From an uncultured Clostridia bacterium (lineage in GTDB: Bacteria; Bacillota; Clostridia; Oscillospirales; Ruminococcaceae): 49,526 nucleotides of DNA. The translations under genes and the position numbers were made by a program. Below the pieces are notes generated by a model. It was given only the letters and a program-made list of their open reading frames with translations, made no database searches and was not told where the DNA came from. This document shows positions 45,358 to 49,526 of this stretch, one piece after another; position 1 is the stretch's first letter; every line of letters begins with the position of its first letter. Where the stretch lies: the NCBI GenBank assembly GCA_947624745.1, contig CANQLR010000019.1, positions 1-49,526 on the forward strand, given 5' to 3'.

Positions 45358-46677
45358 TTATCCGTTGCCCTTTGCCGTCGGGGCGGTCTCGTAGACCGTT
45401 TCGGTCCGCCAAAGCTCAAACGGCTCGCTGCCGTCGAGCGGGAAGGCGTAGTAAATGAGGCTTTTTTCGGTCGTGTTGCCGAATTTGTCGTTGGAGGATT
45501 TTTCATACTTTATAAACACATATTCATCGTTAAAGCCCTGAAGCCACGGCTCGATGTATCCGTCTTCGCGCGTTCCGTAAATTTTCTCGCCGTCGATCTC
45601 GGTTATCATTGCGGTTTCGGCAAGCTTTTCACCGTCAAGGGAATATATGACCGCTCCGCTGCGTTCGCCGTCGGGAGAATAGCAGATCAGCCTGCCGCCG
45701 ATGACATTGCTTTTTCCGATCATGGTCTCCGTGTCCCGATAGCTGAACTCGCCGGTCTTAAAATCGTATTTTCCGATGCAGCATCTGTTTTCGGCGTTAT
45801 TGTTGCTGTTGAGATATATCCCGTCGCCCTCGACAGGCCAAAGACCCATTGAGTCATATTCCGACGGCCCGTCGTAATAGGTCTCGATCTCGCGGGTCCC
45901 GGTGTCGAGCCTGTAAAGCCCGAGGATCAGCTTGCCCTCCGGGAAGGTATCGGTCACAAAATAAATGTCGTTTCCGACCGGCACTGCCCTTATCTGACAC
46001 ATATACTTGCCGCCCGACTTCTCAAAAAGAACTTCCGACTCGCCGGTTTTAAGATTCCAACAGGTCAACGTCACTTTTCTGATCTCCTGACCGGCCTCAA
46101 CGGAAGAAGTGTCCATGGTCTCGTAAATATAGCCGCGGTGGATAAAGCAAATTCGGTTTGTACTGCCGTACGGTTCATAGGGAGCGGCCATTTCCGTTTT
46201 CCTCTCCGTTCCGTCTAATTTTACTGAAATGCAATCATACTCGGAAATGGTAGACGTAAAGTTGTCATAAAAGCAGTACAGTCTCCCCTCGTAAACCGAA
46301 AGGCAGCCGACCTGAAAGTTAAGATACGCGTTGCAGGTGCTGTCGTTGTGCAGACATTCCGGCCTGCTGCAAAGCTTTCCGCTCAACCCGCTCTTTTTGT
46401 CGTAGTACCAGATATATTTTGTCAAACCCGGGTCGTTTAAATCGGCTTCGGCAAAGTAATAAGCGTCGTCGGTCTCGCACATATATGAGTTAAGATACAA
46501 AAACCCGGCGTCGGCGTCAACATCGGGCAAATATTCGTCCGTATCAAAAGCCGGGTCGGCCAAAAAAGGCTTGTCCTCGGCAGCTCGAGAGCCGCAGGAG
46601 GAAAGGAGAAGTGTTAAAGCGAGGAATAATACGAGAAAGCGCGTCATTGGCAAAGGTCGTTTGATTGTCGGTTTCAT
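45358..46677 (-). CDS. Lipoprotein, probable beta-propeller
   Basis: 439 residues. Signal peptide ending LLLSSC (lipobox, Cys about 28), then about 400 residues of short beta-rich segments with repeated patterns (YCFYDN, IYETMD, DIYFVTD, IYLNSN, VIYSLDGEKLAE) like DUF5050-type propellers. C-terminus is extracytoplasmic. AAGGAGG lies 7 bases before ATG 46677. It is the first gene of an operon with an ABC ATPase and a permease, so it could be the external sensor or binding component. No enzyme motif. Confidence 0.78.
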   Translation of the reverse strand: MKPTIKRPLPMTRFLVLFLALTLLLSSCGSRAAEDKPFLADPAFDTDEYLPDVDADAGFLYLNSYMCETDDAYYFAEADLNDPGLTKYIWYYDKKSGLSGKLCSRPECLHNDSTCNAYLNFQVGCLSVYEGRLYCFYDNFTSTISEYDCISVKLDGTERKTEMAAPYEPYGSTNRICFIHRGYIYETMDTSSVEAGQEIRKVTLTCWNLKTGESEVLFEKSGGKYMCQIRAVPVGNDIYFVTDTFPEGKLILGLYRLDTGTREIETYYDGPSEYDSMGLWPVEGDGIYLNSNNNAENRCCIGKYDFKTGEFSYRDTETMIGKSNVIGGRLICYSPDGERSGAVIYSLDGEKLAETAMITEIDGEKIYGTREDGYIEPWLQGFNDEYVFIKYEKSSNDKFGNTTEKSLIYYAFPLDGSEPFELWRTETVYETAPTAKGNG

Positions 46678-46719
46678 AGAGAAGCCTCCTTGTTTTGGCC
46701 GGGTTTTGGGGGTAAATAT

Positions 46720-46748
46720 ATTATGGCATATTGTTGTGGGAAAGTCAA
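46720..46748 (-). promoter_or_regulatory. Promoter of the lipoprotein/ABC operon
   Basis: Minus strand TTGACT (46748-46743), 17 bases, CATAAT (46725-46720). The stretch 46750-46886 shows no gene. Confidence 0.65.
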
Positions 46749-46886
46749 GGGGGCTGCCGATTAGCTTTGCTCATCGAGATGACAAGGGATGAGGCGTCAG
46801 TTGCAGCATGATAAACCCGTTCAAACTTTTCCTTATCGCGCTCGGTTCGCCGATCAAAGCAAGATGAATCGCTGTCTTTCTTCCTC

Positions 46887-47474
46887 TCACCCCTCCCACC
46901 CCACCTTCACTCTATTCCCCCCAACCCTATTCATCCCCCTAATCCCCTTCCCCATTACATCATACGTCAGCCCTATTTCCGTCATCTCGAAATCGCCGAT
47001 GACAAACACGTCGATCCCGAGATTTTGGCCGGAGGTCTCGCAGGAGACCGTGATTTCACCGTCCCCGTAGCTCAAGCGCGGGGAGGCGGGCGCCGGGCCG
47101 TCCGAGCCGATACCCCCGGAGCACGCGGCGTACTCGATGACCGGCTCCCCAGAAATATGCAGGTCGGCGCGGATATTTCCGACGCCGTAATGGCTGCTTT
47201 GGAGATCTTTTCCGCCGGCGTCCGTGAAATTCCGCTCGCCCATACTGATCCGGACATGATAAACGCCCTCGGCAAGCGGCTTTACCGAGCAATAAACGAA
47301 CATCTCCGCCGTCTCGCCGCTTTTCATTCGGCTGATCACGGTGTACCCGCCGTACTCGTTCTTTTCGACGTCGACCGCCTCTACGGCGTCGAGGCTCAGC
47401 GCAAAAACGACCGCTATCGAGAATATCGCTGCTGCCGCTATTGCCGCGGCGGTTTTCTTCATGGCTGCGCTCAA
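46887..47474 (-). CDS. Secreted or anchored hypothetical protein
   Basis: About 195 residues. N-terminal MKKTAAAIAAAAIFSIAVVF is a signal peptide or anchor, followed by about 165 residues of beta-rich, glycine-containing sequence (VKPLAEGVYHVRISMGE, HISGEPVIEYAAC, ITVSCETSGQNLGIDVFVIGDF), perhaps an immunoglobulin-like fold. I place the start at TTG 47474, because AAGGAGG is 9 bases before it; ATG 47462 is the more usual start residue but is 21 bases from that site. It is a single gene between the ABC operon and the kinase gene. Function unknown. Confidence 0.55.
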   Translation of the reverse strand: MSAAMKKTAAAIAAAAIFSIAVVFALSLDAVEAVDVEKNEYGGYTVISRMKSGETAEMFVYCSVKPLAEGVYHVRISMGERNFTDAGGKDLQSSHYGVGNIRADLHISGEPVIEYAACSGGIGSDGPAPASPRLSYGDGEITVSCETSGQNLGIDVFVIGDFEMTEIGLTYDVMGKGIRGMNRVGGNRVKVGWEG

Positions 47475-47626
47475 AAAAATCAACCTCCTTAATTGTTTTT
47501 ACATTGAGAGTAAGCCACCCGAAAAATCTTCATGATTAAAAGTGCCTCCGGCGCTCCTTTTTAGGGATTTCGCCGGGGGCTCCTGTCAATAATAACGATG
47601 CGGCGGGGCGTTTTATTACAGCCCTC

Positions 47627-47661
47627 AAAAAAATTCGGCAAGCCGGAAAATCGGGCGAATT
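47627..47661 (-). terminator. Terminator of the kinase gene
   Basis: Minus strand AATTCG (47661-47656), inner GCCCGA/TCCGGC-containing loop, CGAATT (47637-47632), then TTTTT. The stem overlaps the stop codon. A second hairpin (GCCTCCGGCG / CGCCGGGGGC) lies at about 47545-47581. Confidence 0.6.
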
Positions 47662-48304
47662 ATTTCATGCCGAAGTGCTCGGCGACGAGCCTGACCGTTT
47701 CCGCGACGCTTCTGCTTTCGTCCCGCTCCAGCCAAAAGTAACCGCTCGCCCTGACCTCCATATAATGTTTATCATTTAAACTTTTGAGAGCCTCGCCGCA
47801 GGTTGCCTTCGCGGCTTCAACGTCGGACGCGCTGTTTATGAAATCGCTGAAATCCCGATGATCCGGCCTTTGGCAATAGTCGTTGACCGGGTCTGTCGGC
47901 TCTTTGATCATGAACACGATCCTGTCCGCAGAGGTGAGCGCTTCCGCCTCCGAAAGGGTGAGATGGCAGTCGCAGATCACCGGGCCGTTCTGCGATAATT
48001 TAATTAAGTCCATTATCATAAATTCGAGGTCTTCCCTCGTGCTGCTCATCAGCCAGTCCCGGTATTCCTCCGCAGTCCTCCCGAAAAATTCGTCGGCGTC
48101 CTTAAACGTTTTGTTCATAGACGGCTGATTTATCGGGTCGGACATCTGCTGATGCAAGGAAAACATCCCGTCGGCGTTGTAAACGGGGATACGGTATTTC
48201 TCCCCCAAGGCCCTTGAGACCGTCGTCTTTCCCCCGCAGGCCGTCCCCGCAACAAAATATACGTTTTTTAAATATTCTCTGATAACATTGTCCCGAAAAT
48301 TCAT
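47660..48304 (-). CDS. P-loop kinase-like protein
   Basis: 214 residues from ATG 48304 (MNFRDNVIREYL), AAGGAG 8 bases upstream. Walker A GTACGGKTTVS at about residue 20 and, further on, VICDCHLTLSEAEAL and VFMIKEPTDP suggest a small nucleoside- or shikimate-kinase-like fold with a lid. The family that phosphorylates sugars, nucleosides or antibiotics (e.g. chloramphenicol phosphotransferase-like) is possible; I cannot name a substrate. Single gene with a promoter and an unusual leader. Confidence 0.65.
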   Translation of the reverse strand: MNFRDNVIREYLKNVYFVAGTACGGKTTVSRALGEKYRIPVYNADGMFSLHQQMSDPINQPSMNKTFKDADEFFGRTAEEYRDWLMSSTREDLEFMIMDLIKLSQNGPVICDCHLTLSEAEALTSADRIVFMIKEPTDPVNDYCQRPDHRDFSDFINSASDVEAAKATCGEALKSLNDKHYMEVRASGYFWLERDESRSVAETVRLVAEHFGMK

Positions 48305-48387
48305 AGCTTTTCTCCTTGATAAATAGTTTTTTTGCAATTTATTAAGCATGAAGTCGCATGAAACTATTGATCAAAAGCTTCATGCGG

Positions 48388-48420
48388 TCAAATGCTTCGG
48401 GTCCTTAATGCAATTGCCAT
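48388..48420 (-). promoter_or_regulatory. Leader ORF and alternative hairpins upstream of the kinase gene
   Basis: A 10-codon reading frame (MAIALRTRSI) starts at ATG 48420 with AAAGGAGG about 7 bases upstream, 84 bases before the kinase start. It is followed by CGCATGAA ... TTCATGCG (about 48384-48351) and then a second TTCATGC that could compete for the same GCATGAA. This is the layout of a translation-dependent control region. Confidence 0.45.
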
Positions 48421-48461
48421 TCCGGCGCCTCCTTTGCCTGAATTGCGGCTTTCGCCGAGGG

Positions 48462-48491
48462 TATTATAACATTTTTCGGGGAAGAAGTCAA
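48462..48491 (-). promoter_or_regulatory. Promoter of the kinase gene
   Basis: Minus strand TTGACT (48491-48486), 18 bases, TATAAT (48467-48462). Confidence 0.7.
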
Positions 48492-48502
48492 GGGAAATCC
48501 GC

Positions 48503-48523
48503 AAAAAGCCCCCTTTCGGGAGC
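48503..48523 (-). terminator. Terminator of the XRE gene
   Basis: Minus strand GCTCCC, loop GAAA, GGGGGC, then TTTTT (48507-48503). Confidence 0.7.
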
Positions 48524-48566
48524 CCTTTGCAGGTCAAAACCTTATGAAAAGAATTTGAGATGATGT

Positions 48567-49445
48567 CTACTCTTTTCTGCCCTCCAAAAACCTCGTCTCG
48601 CGGGTCTGGCAATAGGCATAATAGCGCTGCTGCGAATTGATGAGCAGCCACGCCGTCATCAGAAGCGGGCGGAATTCGTTGTTTTGCAGGATAAAATAGG
48701 TTCTGAACTCGCTTTCGTCGACAATGATCTGCTCCTCGCGCAAAAATTGGAATTTGAGGAGCAGCGGCAGCAGCTCGCTGAATTTTTCGGGCTGAATTTC
48801 CATTTCCTCGGCGAGCCTTTCGGCGGTATATTTCGCCCCGCCTTTTGCATATTCGGACTGCGTAAAGATCGCGGCTTTGAGCCCGTCGGGGTCGGAAAGA
48901 AGCCCGAACAGCTCGCAATAGCCCTTTTCGCCCAAAAGCCTGCCGATAAGCCCCGGCGCGTCCTTCGTTACGCAGATATAGGGCATGTCCTTGACGAGCG
49001 AAACATAGGTCATGCCTTCGTCGCGGATAAGCTGCGAGGTCAGAAAAACACCGTCGTGCTCGTCGATGATATCCCAAACGCTCCTGCAATTTTCGCACTT
49101 AAAAGCGCTGTAATTCAGCCTGAAAATCATTTCAAAAATCAGTTTGAATACCGCCTCGCCGTCGTTTGCGCTCAAGCGGTCGAAGCCGTAGCTGCCGATA
49201 AGCTCCAAAAGCTCGTCCGAGGTGGGGATATGCTTTTTGTGCTCGATTTCAAACAGCCTGTCGACGCTCACGCCGAGCGCGGCGGCTATTTCTGGCAGAA
49301 GATACGCGTCCGGCATTCCGCCGTTCTCCCACTTCGAGACCGCCTGCCCGGTAACGCCGACGGCCTCGCCGAGCTGCTCCTGGGTAAGCGCCTTGTCCTT
49401 GCGGAATTCCGCAATATTTTTGCCGATTATTTGTGAGCGATCCAT
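48567..49445 (-). CDS. XRE-family transcriptional regulator
   Basis: 292 residues from ATG 49445, GAGGAG 8 bases upstream. Residues 5-65 are a Cro/C1-type helix-turn-helix (LTQEQLGEAVGVTGQAVSKWENG). The remaining 220 residues are predicted mostly helical and include a long stretch with YVSLVKDMPYICVTKDAPGLIGRLLG and a second winged-helix-like part near the C-terminus (TAERLAEEMEIQPEKFSELLPLL), similar to regulators that couple an HTH to an effector-sensing domain. Signal unknown. The ORF extends to 49505 but without a ribosome site there. Confidence 0.8.
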   Translation of the reverse strand: MDRSQIIGKNIAEFRKDKALTQEQLGEAVGVTGQAVSKWENGGMPDAYLLPEIAAALGVSVDRLFEIEHKKHIPTSDELLELIGSYGFDRLSANDGEAVFKLIFEMIFRLNYSAFKCENCRSVWDIIDEHDGVFLTSQLIRDEGMTYVSLVKDMPYICVTKDAPGLIGRLLGEKGYCELFGLLSDPDGLKAAIFTQSEYAKGGAKYTAERLAEEMEIQPEKFSELLPLLLKFQFLREEQIIVDESEFRTYFILQNNEFRPLLMTAWLLINSQQRYYAYCQTRETRFLEGRKE

Positions 49446-49526
49446 AGTGAATCTCCTCGTATAATAAGATTTGCAGAAAGTTTTAAGTGCATCTGCATAG
49501 CACACTTGGATTTAGGTCAACAGGTT

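Overview
The window looks like chromosomal DNA of a spore-lineage Bacillota, most likely a gut Clostridia of the Oscillospiraceae/Ruminococcaceae type. The evidence is a Spo0A-type DNA-binding domain protein, LytTR/GHKL signalling genes, GGAGG ribosome-binding sites, near-consensus TTGACA-17-TATAAT promoters, and the order small SRP RNA, dnaX, ybaB, recR, tadA. No 16S or other taxonomic marker is present, so this is inference. Gene density is high. Most genes are ordinary, but the gaps between transcription units are filled with several families of interspersed palindromic repeats.

Layout. 1-6652: a truncated unknown gene, then a LytTR response regulator, a GHKL kinase core lacking its membrane part, and a paired ABC exporter, with short repeats at almost every junction. 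6783-9406: a dynamin-like GTPase (minus), then a MarR regulator with a flavin-reductase-like protein. 9442-12323: an SGNH esterase and a GH26 mannanase lipoprotein. 12334-14824: an Rrf2 regulator with a D-2-hydroxyacid dehydrogenase, then an XRE membrane regulator (minus). 14997-19221: a minus-strand operon of beta-galactosidase, free methionine-R-sulfoxide reductase and an MBL hydrolase. 19839-22477: a lipoprotein barnase with its barstar, a zinc ribbon protein and an XRE regulator. 22909-29232: a type III restriction-modification island enclosed by two copies, in the same orientation, of one structured repeat. 29231-30137: a protein with two Spo0A_C domains. 30534-34786: SRP RNA, dnaX, NimA-like, NUDIX, ybaB, recR and tadA (minus). 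34818-38933: two sugar-phosphate isomerases and two Gfo/Idh/MocA dehydrogenases. 38984-42105: a repeat array and a decayed copy of the LytTR/ABC module of the left end. 42224-46748: a lipoprotein, ABC ATPase and permease operon. 46887-49445: a secreted protein, a P-loop kinase with a short leader ORF, and an XRE regulator.

The most unusual content is a family of GC-rich elements, eleven copies found by eye. In most of them an outer stem GGCGAAGCCC / GGGCTTCGCC encloses two or three separate hairpins. The arm sequences differ from copy to copy but stay self-complementary, which looks like conservation of a branched fold rather than of sequence. The copies form arrays at 19340-19779, 22535-23124 and 38984-39800, with one separate copy at 29080-29232, and they occur only between genes. 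Two copies of one subfamily bracket the restriction-modification island. A second, AT-rich repeat set appears to have driven the decay of the duplicated LytTR/ABC locus.
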